Origin: Alphaproteobacteria bacterium
Lineage (GTDB): Bacteria; Pseudomonadota; Alphaproteobacteria; Sphingomonadales; Sphingomonadaceae
Assembly: GCA_030426245.1 (NCBI GenBank)
Contig: JAUHYZ010000010.1
Coordinates: 1 to 64,000 of the forward strand
DNA length: 64,000 nt
Reading direction: 5' to 3'
Shown here: positions 25,578 to 34,391 of the stretch, one piece after another
Position numbering within the stretch: the first letter of the stretch is position 1
Layout of the letters: each line of letters opens with the position of its first letter
Notes under the pieces: model-generated
The model's input: the letters and a program-made list of their open reading frames with translations, nothing else
What the model was told of the DNA's origin: nothing
Databases searched by the model: none
Program-made: the position numbers and the translations under genes

Positions 25578-26059
25578 GCGTTTGGCATCTCTGGTTCTTG
25601 TGCGGGAAGGTGGGACGCGAAAGCATCGCGCCAGGCCACTGGCTGGCGGCGCGGACGGCCATCGGGTGAAATAAAGCCGATGCGGACATCCGCCTCGGCC
25701 AGCAATTCGGATGCCTGCCCGCGCTCCATGCGAAAGGCGCATTGACGCAAGGTCACGCTGGCAGCGCCGAGATAGAGAGCGGAACTTTCGACCAGAACGT
25801 CATCGTCGAGACGTGCAGGCGCGCGATAGCGGATCTTCAGTTCGGCCACCGAATAGACGCCTTCCCCGCTTTCCTGCGCGACGCGCTGATCTATCCCCAA
25901 AAGGCGCAACATGTCGGAGCGGGCACGCTCAAACCAGCGGAGGTAGTTGGCGTGGTAGACGATGCCCGACAGGTCCGTATCCTCATAGTAAACCCGCACC
26001 GCAAAGAGATGCCGCGGCCCGTCGAATTGGCCGGAATGCGGTTCGGGTAGCTGCTTCAT
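25574..26059 (-). CDS. ybgC: Tol-Pal system-associated acyl-CoA thioesterase YbgC
   Basis: A 161-residue hot-dog thioesterase. The family signature YYEDTDLSGIVYHANYLRWFERARSD is shown in part by VYYEDTDLSGIVYHANYL, with the catalytic aspartate. It is the first gene of the ybgC-tolQ-tolR-tolA-tolB-pal operon, all on the minus strand and mostly overlapping. Members hydrolyse short or acyl-carrier-bound thioesters and may act in phospholipid metabolism. The operon promoter should lie in 26060-26167. Confidence 0.92.
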   Translation of the reverse strand: MKQLPEPHSGQFDGPRHLFAVRVYYEDTDLSGIVYHANYLRWFERARSDMLRLLGIDQRVAQESGEGVYSVAELKIRYRAPARLDDDVLVESSALYLGAASVTLRQCAFRMERGQASELLAEADVRIGFISPDGRPRRQPVAWRDAFASHLPAQEPEMPNA

Positions 26060-26167
26060 TCCTGCGCGTGCTTGTAGTCTTTCGGCGAGTCGCTCGGCAA
26101 GCAGGGGCTACTCGGCACCACCGCGCTTGCGGCGAAACGAATCACAGCAGCGACAAAGCGAGTCGAA

Positions 26168-26548
26168 TTACTCCGGGATCATCCGCCCCAGCGGCCTTCC
26201 GCCGCAGATATGAACATGGAAATGCGCGACGATCTGGCCCGCATCGGGGCCGGTATTGGCGATCGAACGGTTGCCGGGTTCCACCAGCCCCTGGTCCCGC
26301 GCAACACGGCCCACGGCCCGATAGAAACCGGCGATTTCCTCGTCGCTCGCCTTGGCGGTGAAATCGTCCAGGCTGACATAGGGGCCCTTGGGGATCACCA
26401 GAATATGGATCGGTGCCTGCGGCCCGATATCGTGGAAGGCCAGCGCCCATTCGTCTTCATAGACCTTTTCGCAGGGCAATTCCCCGCGCAGGATCTTCGC
26501 GAAGATGTTCTGATCGTCATAGGGCTGTGTAGGATCGACGGCGTTCAT
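26168..26548 (-). CDS. HIT-family (histidine triad) nucleotide-binding protein
   Basis: A 126-residue Hint-type protein. The start of the fold reads FAKILRGELPCEKVYEDEWA and the triad is HFHVHICGG near the C-terminus. Such proteins hydrolyse AMP conjugates. It is the last gene of the his operon and overlaps hisE by ATGA, an arrangement I know from many alphaproteobacteria. The biological tie to histidine synthesis is not known. Confidence 0.92.
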   Translation of the reverse strand: MNAVDPTQPYDDQNIFAKILRGELPCEKVYEDEWALAFHDIGPQAPIHILVIPKGPYVSLDDFTAKASDEEIAGFYRAVGRVARDQGLVEPGNRSIANTGPDAGQIVAHFHVHICGGRPLGRMIPE

Positions 26549-26871
26549 TTGCTCCTCGCTGCCTTTTCCGCAAGGCCGGACGTGCCTTCGCGCCGGTCCA
26601 GCTCCGCCAGCACATCGGCCAGGGGAATTCTCTTCTCCCCCAGCAAAACCAGCAGATGGAACAGCACATCGGCTGCCTCGCCCACCAGCTCTTCCCTGTC
26701 GCCTGCCAGCGCGGCGACAACGGCCTCGGTCGCCTCCTCGCCCAGCTTACGCGCGATCACAGGCAGCCCGCGCGCATGCAATTGCGCGACATAGCTTTCT
26801 TCCGGCGATGCGCCGAGGCGGGCTGCGATCGTCTGTTCCAGACGGGCCAGGCTGTCGGAAGGCGTATCCAT
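26545..26871 (-). CDS. hisE: Phosphoribosyl-ATP pyrophosphatase
   Basis: A 108-residue MazG-like enzyme that turns phosphoribosyl-ATP into phosphoribosyl-AMP, the second step of histidine synthesis. The motif VARKLGEEATEAVVAAL (here in IARKLGEEATEAVVAAL) and ELVGEAADVLFHLLVLL supply the metal ligands. I take the ATG at 26871 (MDTPSDSL), which gives the family length; in-frame starts at 26883 and 26925 exist and no ribosome site separates them. hisI and hisG are not in the window. Confidence 0.9.
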   Translation of the reverse strand: MDTPSDSLARLEQTIAARLGASPEESYVAQLHARGLPVIARKLGEEATEAVVAALAGDREELVGEAADVLFHLLVLLGEKRIPLADVLAELDRREGTSGLAEKAARSK

Positions 26872-26937
26872 GTGCGCAGCCATGAACAGGCGGCGCGCCC
26901 CGGTCAAGCGGGGAGCGTGCCCCATCCAGCGCCGGGA

Positions 26938-27696
26938 TCAGCTTCGCGCAGGCAGGCCCGCCGCCCGCAGCGCGGCATGTGCATCGGAAATGGCATAGGT
27001 GCCGAAATGGAAGATCGATGCAGCCAGAACGGCACTGGCATGGCCTTCCGTCACGCCTTCGACCAGATGATCGAGCGTGCCGACGCCGCCGCTGGCAATC
27101 ACCGGGATCGAGACCGCATCGGCGATGGTCCGCGTCAGCTTGAGATCATAGCCCTTCTTGGTGCCGTCTCCATCCATGGAAGTGACCAGCAATTCGCCTG
27201 CGCCCAGCTCGGCCAGCCGGACGGCATGCTCGACCGCGTCGATGCCCGTCGCACGGCGCCCGCCATGGGTGAAGATTTCCCAATGATCGTGGCTCCAGCG
27301 CGCATCAACGGAAGCGACGACGCATTGGCTGCCCATCTTTTCCGCAATTTCGTTGACCACTTCGGGGCGGGCGACGGCAGCGGAATTGACCGCCACCTTG
27401 TCCGCCCCTGCCAGCAGCAAAGCGCGCGCATCTTCGACATTGCGCACACCGCCGCCCACGGTGACCGGCATGAAGCAGACTTCCGCCGTGCGGCGCACGA
27501 TATCCAGCAGGGTCCCGCGCCCTTCATGGCTGGCCGAGATGTCCAGAAAGCACAGCTCGTCGGCCCCAGCGCGATCATAGGCCTTGGCCTGCTCCACCGG
27601 ATCGCCGGCATCCTTAAGGTCGACGAAGTTCACGCCCTTCACCACGCGGCCATCGGCCACGTCCAGGCAGGGAATTACGCGGATGCGAACGGTCAT
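26938..27696 (-). CDS. hisF: Imidazole glycerol phosphate synthase, cyclase subunit
   Basis: A 252-residue (beta/alpha)8 barrel starting [20 protein letters not shown], with the catalytic aspartates in the first strand (CLDV) and in [12 protein letters not shown]. It joins with HisH to make imidazole glycerol phosphate and AICAR. Full length, with all the usual loops. It sits directly downstream of hisA with 9 bases between. Confidence 0.96.
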   Translation of the reverse strand: MTVRIRVIPCLDVADGRVVKGVNFVDLKDAGDPVEQAKAYDRAGADELCFLDISASHEGRGTLLDIVRRTAEVCFMPVTVGGGVRNVEDARALLLAGADKVAVNSAAVARPEVVNEIAEKMGSQCVVASVDARWSHDHWEIFTHGGRRATGIDAVEHAVRLAELGAGELLVTSMDGDGTKKGYDLKLTRTIADAVSIPVIASGGVGTLDHLVEGVTEGHASAVLAASIFHFGTYAISDAHAALRAAGLPARS

Positions 27697-27705
27697 ATCC
27701 GCCCC

Positions 27706-28434
27706 CTACGCTCTCTTCGCCATCTGGATCGCCGCGGCCAGGTCCAGCCGCCCATCATACAAGGCACGGCCAGTAATCACGCCTTCGATCCCTTCATCGG
27801 CATGGATGGAGAGCATGCGGATATCGTCCAGCCCCTTCACGCCGCCGCTGGCGATCACCGGAATGTCCACGGCGTGCGCAAGGTCTACGGTGGCGGTGAC
27901 ATTGCAGCCTTTCAGCATTCCGTCGCGCCCGATATCGGTGAAAAGCAGGCTGGCGACGCCTGCATCCTCGAACCGGCGCGCCAGATCCTCCACCGGTACG
28001 TCCGAGACTTCGGCCCAGCCTTGTGTGGCGACCATGCCATCGCGCGCGTCAACGGCCACAACGATGCCGTTTTCCCATTCGCGCGCCATGTCCTTCACGA
28101 ACCCTGGATCCTTCAGTGCCGCAGTGCCCATCACCACGCGCGCCACGCCCAGATTGAACCAGCCTTCCACGGCCGCCGCGTCGCGAATCCCGCCGCCCAG
28201 CTGCACATAGCCGGGGAAACGCTCGATAATGGCTTCCACCGCTTCGCGATTCTCTGCGCGGCCGGCAAAGCTGCCATCCAGATCGACGACATGCAGATGC
28301 TCGGCCCCGGCATCGGCAAACAACATGGCCTGGGCGGCGGGATCGTCTCCATAGACGGTCGCACGCGCCATATCGCCTTCGGCAAGGCGCACGACCTGGC
28401 CGCCCTTGAGGTCGATGGCGGGAAAAACGATCAT
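27706..28434 (-). CDS. hisA: Phosphoribosylformimino-AICAR-phosphate isomerase
   Basis: A 242-residue barrel enzyme starting MIVFPAIDLKGGQVVRLAEG, with the catalytic aspartates in AIDLKGG and FTDIGRDGML. It opens the ribose of ProFAR in histidine synthesis. The ATG at 28434 is fixed by an ATGA overlap with the hisH stop; the frame is open four codons further up. Confidence 0.95.
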   Translation of the reverse strand: MIVFPAIDLKGGQVVRLAEGDMARATVYGDDPAAQAMLFADAGAEHLHVVDLDGSFAGRAENREAVEAIIERFPGYVQLGGGIRDAAAVEGWFNLGVARVVMGTAALKDPGFVKDMAREWENGIVVAVDARDGMVATQGWAEVSDVPVEDLARRFEDAGVASLLFTDIGRDGMLKGCNVTATVDLAHAVDIPVIASGGVKGLDDIRMLSIHADEGIEGVITGRALYDGRLDLAAAIQMAKRA

Positions 28435-29063
28435 TTCGGATTCCATTCTAGGAAACGCGCCAACAGTTCCAGCCCGTATTTCTGGCTCTTCTCCGGGTGG
28501 AACTGTACGCCCAGAATATTGTCGCGGGCGACCGCGGCGACAAGCCCGCCGCCGTGATCGGTGATGGCCGCAATATGGTGCCCGTCATCGGGTTCGATGT
28601 GATAGGAATGGAGGAAATAGGCCTCCCCCTCCTCGATCAGTTCGGCGCCGTCGTGATGCGGCGCATGGAGCACGTCGTTCCAGCCCATATGCGGCACCTT
28701 GATTGCCGGATCGGTCCGCTCGATCAGCGAGACGTTGCCGGGGATCCAGCCCAGCCCGCGCGTGACGCCATGTTCGTACCCGCGCGTGGCCAGCAGCTGC
28801 ATGCCCACGCAAATGCCCAGAAACGGCACGCCGTCTTCCAGCACGCGTTCTTCCATCGCCTCGACCAGGCCGGGGATCGCCTTGAGGCCGTGCGCACAGG
28901 CCCTGAAGGAACCGACGCCGGGCAGGACGACCCGCCGCGCGCCGCGCACGATTTCCGGATCGGCCGTCACGGCAATATGTTCCGCTCCCGCCGCCAGCAG
29001 CGCGCTATGCACGGAATGGAGATTGCCGGCGCCGTAATCGATCAGGGCAAGCGCTTCAGCCAT
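28431..29063 (-). CDS. hisH: Imidazole glycerol phosphate synthase, glutamine amidotransferase subunit
   Basis: A 210-residue class I glutamine amidotransferase. The nucleophile cysteine is in FLGICVGMQLL and the His-Glu pair in GVQFHPEKSQ. It supplies ammonia to HisF. It lies between hisB and hisA in the operon, overlapping hisA by four bases. Confidence 0.96.
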   Translation of the reverse strand: MAEALALIDYGAGNLHSVHSALLAAGAEHIAVTADPEIVRGARRVVLPGVGSFRACAHGLKAIPGLVEAMEERVLEDGVPFLGICVGMQLLATRGYEHGVTRGLGWIPGNVSLIERTDPAIKVPHMGWNDVLHAPHHDGAELIEEGEAYFLHSYHIEPDDGHHIAAITDHGGGLVAAVARDNILGVQFHPEKSQKYGLELLARFLEWNPK

Positions 29064-29098
29064 GACGCTTCAACCTTCGTGAAATCCAGGGTTCAGGC

Positions 29099-29692
29099 TC
29101 AACCGCCGAGCTGGCCCTTGGTGGAAGGAACGGCCCCGCCCTTGCGCGGGTCGATCTCCACCGCACTGCGCATCGCCCGGGCAAAGCCCTTATAGATCGA
29201 TTCGCAGATATGGTGGTTGTTCTGACCATAAAGCAGCTCGATATGCAGGGTAATCCCGATCGCTTGCGACATGGAATGGAACCAATGCTCGAACAGCTCG
29301 GTATCCATTTCGCCCAGCCGTTCCTGCGTGAAACCGGCCTTCCACACGAAGAAGGGACGCCCGGAAATGTCCAGCGCGACGCGCGAAAGCGTTTCGTCCA
29401 TCGGCGAATAGGCACTGCCATAGCGGCCGATGCCGCCCATGTCGCCCAAAGCCTCCGCAATGGCCTGACCCAGCGCCAGAGCGCTGTCTTCAGTGGTGTG
29501 ATGCTGGTCCACATGCAGATCGCCGGTGACTTTCAGCGTCACGTCGATCAGCGAGTGGCGGGAAAACTGCTCGATCATGTGATCGAGAAAGCCGATCCCC
29601 GTAGAAATGTCATAAGTGCCTGTCCCATCGAGATTTATCTCGACGAGAATGTCGGTTTCCTTGGTCTTTCGGGCAATCCGTGCAGTACGCAT
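29099..29692 (-). CDS. hisB: Imidazoleglycerol-phosphate dehydratase
   Basis: A 197-residue monofunctional HisB. The metal-binding motifs [28 protein letters not shown] and [14 protein letters not shown] are intact. The start [14 protein letters not shown] at 29692 gives the expected length; a longer frame to 29779 lacks homology. It is the first gene of the visible his operon, and the promoter should lie in the 131 bp between it and the divergent SspB-like gene. Confidence 0.95.
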   Translation of the reverse strand: MRTARIARKTKETDILVEINLDGTGTYDISTGIGFLDHMIEQFSRHSLIDVTLKVTGDLHVDQHHTTEDSALALGQAIAEALGDMGGIGRYGSAYSPMDETLSRVALDISGRPFFVWKAGFTQERLGEMDTELFEHWFHSMSQAIGITLHIELLYGQNNHHICESIYKGFARAMRSAVEIDPRKGGAVPSTKGQLGG

Positions 29693-29823
29693 GGCTCGCC
29701 TATAATCCGATAGGTTTGCTTGTCCAGCCTCGCCTGAGCAGGCGTGAAGATGGTTAGCACCAGCTATACCATAACGCACAATTGCCCTTGACCGGTTCGC
29801 AAGCCGCCGCCACTTGTCATTCC

Positions 29824-30339
29824 ATGAGCGAAGAAACGCCCGACAGCCTGATCCCGTACGATGAAATCGTGCAAGAGGCGCTGCGCGCCGTGGTCGGCCG
29901 CGTATTGGGCGAGATTCAGCGAACGGGCGGCGAATTGCCCGGTGCGCATCATTTCTACATCACTTTCAAGACGGGTGCGCCGGGCGTATCCATTCCCGCC
30001 CATCTGCGCGAACGCTTTCCGGACGAGATGACCATCGTCCTGCAGAACAAGTTCTGGGATCTTGGAGTGGACGAGGAAGGCTTTACCGTGGGCCTGAGCT
30101 TCAACCAGATCCCGGCGAAGCTGGTCATTCCCTTCTCCGCAATCACGGCCTTTGTCGATCCCGCCGTCGATTTCGGCCTGCAGTTCCAGGCCGCCGCTGC
30201 GGATATGGAACCCGAAGCGCATGACGATGCGGAAAACGATTCCTCTGCGGCAGATGCGGAACAAGCGGGCGAGCCGCCCGTTGGCGAAGGGGAAGACGGC
30301 TCCAATGTCGTCACGGTGGATTTCGGCCGCAAGAAATAG
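29824..30339 (+). CDS. SspB-family ClpXP adaptor
   Basis: A 171-residue protein of the alphaproteobacterial SspB type (PF04386). The substrate-binding domain covers about residues 1-130 ([20 protein letters not shown], then [16 protein letters not shown] and [10 protein letters not shown]). A long acidic linker follows and the tail ends [10 protein letters not shown], the kind of C-terminal peptide that docks on ClpX. It delivers ssrA-tagged and other proteins to ClpXP. The ATG at 29824 (MSEETPDSL) is preferred over 29782. Confidence 0.9.
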   Translation: MSEETPDSLIPYDEIVQEALRAVVGRVLGEIQRTGGELPGAHHFYITFKTGAPGVSIPAHLRERFPDEMTIVLQNKFWDLGVDEEGFTVGLSFNQIPAKLVIPFSAITAFVDPAVDFGLQFQAAAADMEPEAHDDAENDSSAADAEQAGEPPVGEGEDGSNVVTVDFGRKK

Positions 30340-30385
30340 CACCGGCAAAGGCACATAACCTTATTGCGGCGTGAAGAAGGGCTGC

Positions 30386-30775
30386 ATGGCCAAGGCATCG
30401 AAAATGAACCGGAAGGCGAAAGCGGCCCGAACGGACGCCGAGCTGGAGCCGACGCCCAGCCTCCTGCTGATGGATATCGGATTCCGCACCGCGCTGAGGA
30501 TCGGCCGCCGCTATCTGGAACGCGGCGTGCTGCGCAAGCAGCTGGGGGCCGAGCAGGCAAAGAGAACCTACAAGAAGAAACGCGGCGTTACGAAGAAACT
30601 CACCTCGATCATGGTGTCGCGCTTTGCCGCCCGCTCCATCCCCGGCGCCATGCTGGTCGGCAGCGGAATCCTGGTCAAGACGCTCTACGATCAGCGCAAG
30701 GCCGAGCGCAGGGCGGAACTGAAAGCGCGGGCTGAAGCCAGCGAAAAAACGCCCGGCGGCCCCGGCAAAGCCTGA
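30386..30775 (+). CDS. Small basic protein of unknown function
   Basis: A 129-residue, strongly basic protein (lysine/arginine-rich start MAKASKMNRKAKAARTDAEL). A mildly hydrophobic stretch (AARSIPGAMLVGSGILVKTL) near residue 90 could be a membrane contact. It resembles conserved hypothetical proteins of sphingomonads without a named domain. The ATG at 30386 follows AAGAAGG with good spacing; a GTG at 30371 is the alternative. It is between sspB-like and gmk on the same strand. Confidence 0.6.
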   Translation: MAKASKMNRKAKAARTDAELEPTPSLLLMDIGFRTALRIGRRYLERGVLRKQLGAEQAKRTYKKKRGVTKKLTSIMVSRFAARSIPGAMLVGSGILVKTLYDQRKAERRAELKARAEASEKTPGGPGKA

Positions 30776-30851
30776 CTGTCCACGCGCAGGGTTATGCCTG
30801 TCCCTGGAATTTCGGGTTGATTTGACTGCCGCCCTTGCGGCAACAGCGGGC

Positions 30852-31502
30852 ATGGCAACACCCCCCGATCATCCAGCAAGCAGCCGCAGAGGATTGATGT
30901 TCATCCTCTCTTCCCCTTCGGGAGCGGGAAAGACCACCATTTCGCGCAAGCTGCTGGAGGCCGACGGCAATCTGCGCATGTCGGTTTCGGTCACCACGCG
31001 CCCGCAGCGCCCCGGCGAGGTGGACGGCAAGGATTATCACTTCACCACGAAACCCGAATTCGATTCCATGGTGGCCGAGGCGTCGTTCCTCGAATGGGCG
31101 GAAGTGTTCGGCAATCATTACGGCACGCCCAAGGCCCAGATCGCCGAAGGGCTGGAGCGCGGCGACGACTTCCTGTTCGATATCGACTGGCAAGGCGCGC
31201 AGCAGCTTTCGCAGCGCGCGGGCGACGATGTCGTTTCGGTCTTCCTCCTGCCGCCCAGTATCGGCGAGCTGGAGCACCGCCTGCGTTCACGCGGGACCGA
31301 CAGCGACGAAGTCATCGCCGGGCGCATGGCCCGCGCCCGGGCGGAAATCAGCCATTGGGACGGCTATGACTATGTCGTGATCAATGACGACATTCAGGCC
31401 TGCTTCGACCAGGTGTGCAAGATCCTGGCGGCGGAGCGTATGCGCCGCACGCGCCAGACCGGCCTGATCGAATTCGTGCGGGGGCTGATGCAGGAAGGCT
31501 GA
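30852..31502 (+). CDS. gmk: Guanylate kinase
   Basis: A 216-residue enzyme that converts GMP to GDP. The P-loop is SSPSGAGKTTIS, followed by TTRPQRPGEVDGKDYHF and the lid region; SRGTDSDEVIAGRMARA completes the nucleotide site. The ATG at 30852 is preferred to a TTG at 30822. Downstream it is followed by 160 bp containing a perfect palindrome before the next gene. Confidence 0.95.
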   Translation: MATPPDHPASSRRGLMFILSSPSGAGKTTISRKLLEADGNLRMSVSVTTRPQRPGEVDGKDYHFTTKPEFDSMVAEASFLEWAEVFGNHYGTPKAQIAEGLERGDDFLFDIDWQGAQQLSQRAGDDVVSVFLLPPSIGELEHRLRSRGTDSDEVIAGRMARARAEISHWDGYDYVVINDDIQACFDQVCKILAAERMRRTRQTGLIEFVRGLMQEG

Positions 31503-31571
31503 GCGGGGCGGATCCCGCCTTCCGCCAATGCTGCAATCCACCCATTGCCTAAGCGCAAAGCCTCATGTAGA

Positions 31572-31589
31572 TATCTTAGTACTAAGATA
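31572..31589. promoter_or_regulatory. Perfect 18-bp palindrome, candidate operator
   Basis: TATCTTAGTACTAAGATA is a perfect inverted repeat with no spacer, in an AT-rich patch 70 bases after gmk and 76 bases before the DoxX-like gene. Its size and symmetry suit a dimeric winged-helix regulator such as a MarR or PadR protein. No regulator gene is adjacent, so the binding protein is unknown. Confidence 0.55.
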
Positions 31590-31597
31590 AATAACAG

Positions 31598-31669
31598 ATG
31601 ATCTGGGGGATGGATCTGATGCATAAGTGGGATGTGAAAACCGTATCGGCGCGGGGTCTGGGCGCATGA
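31598..31669 (+). CDS. Possible leader peptide, 23 codons, coupled to the DoxX-like gene
   Basis: An ATG at 31598 opens a frame (MIWGMDLMHKWDVKTVSARG and three more residues) that ends in TGA at 31667-31669, overlapping the start of the next gene as ATGA. The overlap suggests translational coupling. There is no strong ribosome site and no homology to cite, so it may be chance. Confidence 0.25.
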   Translation: MIWGMDLMHKWDVKTVSARGLGA

Positions 31670-32244
31670 ACGGGCCGGTGAAGATCGTCATTGCGGCGCT
31701 GCTCTGCCTGGCGGGTTTGGCCTTCTACCTGCTGAGCTTCGATTCATTCCTGTTCTTCGGATTGCCGCTGATTGCCGGCGTTGCGGTCGCAGTGTGGAAC
31801 ACGCGAACCAAGCCGGATTGGAGAACGCTCGACCAGGCGGTGGACATTCTGCGCGTCTATATGGGCGGCCATCTGCTGTGGTCCTGCATCCGCTACTGGA
31901 TGTCGGACATGCAGCCTGCGATCGATCACCCGCTGGGCGGCCCGTTCGTCGCCTCGCTTGTCGCGATCGGCGCCTTCCCGATGATCAAGACGCTGGAGGG
32001 CATCTGCGGACTGCTGCTGCTGGGCAACCGCTTCGTGCCGCTCGCGCTGGTTCTGGCCGTGCCCACCAGCGTGACGATCTTCTACCTCAACACATTCGTC
32101 ACAGCGCGGCTGAGCGGCGTCCTGACTGGCCCGCCGGAGCTGGGCGTGAACCTGCTGCTCATGCTGGCATACTGGCATTGCTACCGGCCGATGCTTGCCG
32201 CGAAGACGCGCGCCCTGCCGCCGGACGATCCGCTGAACCGCTAG
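31666..32244 (+). CDS. DoxX-like membrane protein
   Basis: A 192-residue protein with about five membrane segments, starting MNGPVKIVIAALLCLAGLAF. The region KTLEGICGLLLLGNRFVPLAL and IFYLNTF is the DoxX-like signature. No cofactor motif is present and the function is not known; relatives are sometimes redox- or stress-linked. It lies behind the 18-bp palindrome, which could control it, and converges on the SDR gene with 2 bases between stops. Confidence 0.75.
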   Translation: MNGPVKIVIAALLCLAGLAFYLLSFDSFLFFGLPLIAGVAVAVWNTRTKPDWRTLDQAVDILRVYMGGHLLWSCIRYWMSDMQPAIDHPLGGPFVASLVAIGAFPMIKTLEGICGLLLLGNRFVPLALVLAVPTSVTIFYLNTFVTARLSGVLTGPPELGVNLLLMLAYWHCYRPMLAAKTRALPPDDPLNR

Positions 32245-32246
32245 GC

Positions 32247-33077
32247 TCAGGCCTGCATGAAGCGCTCGTATGCGTCCTTCCACTCCGGATGCCAGCGCGA
32301 TAGCGCGGGACGGTTCTGGGTAATGTCCTGCATCGCCCAGAGCATGCGCTTTTCATCCTGGGCGCGCGTGGTCTCGTTATCCTCGCACAGGATATAGAAC
32401 TCACCCGCTTCGATTCCTTGCACCAGGCGGTCTGCCACCTGCTCCGGCGTCCAGGCTGCAGGCGGCTTTTCGGGAATGCGCGCCTCCATCATGCGGGTAT
32501 AGGTGAAACCGGGGATCAGCAAATGCGCGCTGACGGCGCAGCCTTCCTTGCCGCGTAGAGTATGCGCCAGCCCCTCGGTCAGTGCCTTCACGCTCGCCTT
32601 GCTGACATTATAGGCCGTATCTCCCGGTGGCGTAGTGATGCCCTGCTTGGAACCGGTATTGATCACCAGCCCCGGCTGCCCCGATTCCGCCATCGCCGGA
32701 ACGAAGCTCTGCACGCCGTGCAGCACGCCCATCAGATTGACGCCCAGCACCTGTTCCCAGCCTTCGGGATTGGACAGCGCATCGCCGCCGCCGCCCCGAC
32801 CCGCATTGTTCATCAGCACGGAAACCGGCCCGAGCTGCGCCGTGGCTTCGCGCGCCAGCGCCTCGACCGAGCTGCGATCCGAAACGTCCACCTGCACGGC
32901 AATCGCGCCTTCGATGGAAGCTGCGGCCTGTTGCAGAACCGCCGCGTCATTGTCCGCCAGGCAGACGCGCAGGCCCAGATCGGCGAGTTTGCGGGCGGCG
33001 GCCAGGCCGATGCCCCCGGCCGCGCCGGTGATTACGGCGGCATTGCCCCTTTGTAGGGCAGGATGGTTTGCGGTCAT
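32247..33077 (-). CDS. Short-chain dehydrogenase/reductase
   Basis: A 276-residue classical SDR. The cofactor motif is VITGAAGGIGLAAARK, with an aspartate after strand 2 (LADND) that favours NAD(H). NNAG, the serine in NTGSKQG and the catalytic YNVSK are present. The C-terminal part (CEDNETTRAQDEKRMLWAMQ) is longer than the minimal SDR. The substrate is unknown. Its promoter faces a 338-bp repeat-bearing region. Confidence 0.88.
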   Translation of the reverse strand: MTANHPALQRGNAAVITGAAGGIGLAAARKLADLGLRVCLADNDAAVLQQAAASIEGAIAVQVDVSDRSSVEALAREATAQLGPVSVLMNNAGRGGGGDALSNPEGWEQVLGVNLMGVLHGVQSFVPAMAESGQPGLVINTGSKQGITTPPGDTAYNVSKASVKALTEGLAHTLRGKEGCAVSAHLLIPGFTYTRMMEARIPEKPPAAWTPEQVADRLVQGIEAGEFYILCEDNETTRAQDEKRMLWAMQDITQNRPALSRWHPEWKDAYERFMQA

Positions 33078-33209
33078 GAGTGGATCTCCCTAAGATTGAT
33101 TGCGGCCGGCCTGGCTGCGAAGCCGGCTCTTTCGGTTCTGTAACAAGGATGGCCGCGATTACGCCCATCCGCAATTGTAGAAGCTGAATGACTGCAAAAA
33201 GCGGATAGT

Positions 33210-33234
33210 CCGCATCCGACCCATTGCGGACCCA
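33210..33234. repeat. Mini-hairpin repeat, family B, copy 4
   Basis: In the minus orientation it reads GTCCGCAATGGGTCGGATGC then GGAC, a 6-bp stem around the same loop core (AATGGGT) as the copies at 13901 and 14407. A degenerate fifth copy (GTCCACTTCCCACCCAAAGC then AGAC) lies at about 33333-33356, on the other side of the large palindrome. Confidence 0.55.
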
Positions 33235-33251
33235 TAGCCATCATCTAAAAC

Positions 33252-33313
33252 CCGTTCGTGCTGAGCTTGTCGAAGCATGAACGCGCGTCCTTCGACAGGC
33301 TCAGGACGAACGG
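33252..33313. repeat. REP-like palindrome, family C
   Basis: A 62-base inverted repeat: the left arm begins CCGTTCGTGCTGAGCTTGTC and the right arm ends GACAGGCTCAGGACGAACGG. It occupies the gap between the SDR and thioredoxin genes. A half copy of the arm is at 60841-60864. This family is familiar from many alphaproteobacterial and gammaproteobacterial genomes. The rest of 33078-33415 holds no gene. Confidence 0.85.
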
Positions 33314-33415
33314 ATGTGGTGGTATTGGGTCGTCCACTTCCCACCCAAAGCAGACATTGGCAGACCCTTCGCCACCGCACGGTGGGTTCAGGTAACGCGC
33401 TAACTGCTCACGAAG

Positions 33416-33862
33416 TCAGTTGCCTGCCGCCTGCCGCGCCCAGCCGACGATAGCGTTCGTCGGCATCGCCCCGGCCTGCCGCGCCACTTCCCGGCCCTTC
33501 GCGATCATCGCCAGGGTCGGGATCGACTGAATGCCGAAGCGCGCCGCAATCTGCTGCTCTGCTTCCGTATCGAGCTTGCCGAGGCGCACGAAGGGCTCCA
33601 GCTGCGCCGCCGCCGCTTCGAATGCAGGCGCCATCTGGCGGCACGGGCCGCACCAGCTGGCCCAGAAATCGACCAGCAGGGGAATGTCGCTCTTTGCCGA
33701 ATGCGCCGCGAAATTCGCAGATGTCAGGTTGACGGGATGCCCGGTGAAGAGTGGATTGTGGCATTTGCCGCATTTGCCCCCCGCGCCCAGCTTCGCGGCC
33801 GGTACCCGGTTGAGCCCGGCGCAGTGCGGGCAGGCAACGATCTTGGAATCAGTGCTGGTCAT
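33416..33862 (-). CDS. trxC: Thioredoxin 2
   Basis: A 148-residue thioredoxin with the extra N-terminal zinc finger that marks Trx2: C11/C14 (ACPHC) and C31/C34 (KCGKC). The active site is WCGPC (C71, C74). It is a cytoplasmic protein-disulfide reductant, resistant to oxidative conditions in its E. coli relative. It is a single gene with its own promoter. Confidence 0.94.
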   Translation of the reverse strand: MTSTDSKIVACPHCAGLNRVPAAKLGAGGKCGKCHNPLFTGHPVNLTSANFAAHSAKSDIPLLVDFWASWCGPCRQMAPAFEAAAAQLEPFVRLGKLDTEAEQQIAARFGIQSIPTLAMIAKGREVARQAGAMPTNAIVGWARQAAGN

Positions 33863-34041
33863 GGCTTCGTCTCCAGCTGACGATCTAGGTGTTCTGGCCG
33901 GTAAGTTGAAGCGCTCAGGTATGCGCCTGGCTCTCTTCCCTTTCGAAAACGGAGCAGAGGAATTTCCATTCCCCCGCCCCGAAGTGTCGCCTCACCCAAA
34001 ACTTCACGCAATCATCGGCCCGGCGCCTTGGCGCCGCACGT

Positions 34042-34365
34042 TCATTGCATCGCAGCTTCGGCTTCGGCGCGCACTGCGAGGACGCTGCTTGCTTCGACAA
34101 TAGCCGCCACTTGCTCTTCGGCATTGGCCCCGGCTTCATCGATGCAATTATGATATTCCATCCGTTCCTTGAGCGGGCGAATGCGCGCGGCGCCGCAAAC
34201 CTGGCGTGCCGCATTGCGCAGCCGGCGCTCGAGCGTCTGGACGCCTTGCGGGCTGGCCAGATCGAGATCGGAATATTCGACCAGCGTCGAGCGGGTTTCC
34301 GCAGACGCCGGCACACCGACCGCAACCGCCAGAGCGGCTGCGGCGGAGAAAATGAATCTACCCAT
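34042..34365 (-). CDS. UrcA-family protein
   Basis: A 107-residue exported protein with a signal peptide (FIFSAAAALAVAVGVPASAE). The mature part has the UrcA pattern: YSDLDLASPQGVQTLERRLR, a cysteine in QVCG and a second in YHNCIDEA, which probably form a disulfide. The family is abundant in sphingomonads and caulobacters, and its function is not known. Two hairpins lie directly upstream (34392-34453). Confidence 0.85.
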   Translation of the reverse strand: MGRFIFSAAAALAVAVGVPASAETRSTLVEYSDLDLASPQGVQTLERRLRNAARQVCGAARIRPLKERMEYHNCIDEAGANAEEQVAAIVEASSVLAVRAEAEAAMQ

Positions 34366-34391
34366 GAATCATCATTCCTGTGTTGGAGTGG

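Noticed and set aside
26656-28557. Plus-strand frame of 633 codons across the his genes
   Set aside because: It is antisense to hisE, hisF and hisA, which are certain. In GC-rich DNA long antisense frames arise from codon bias.
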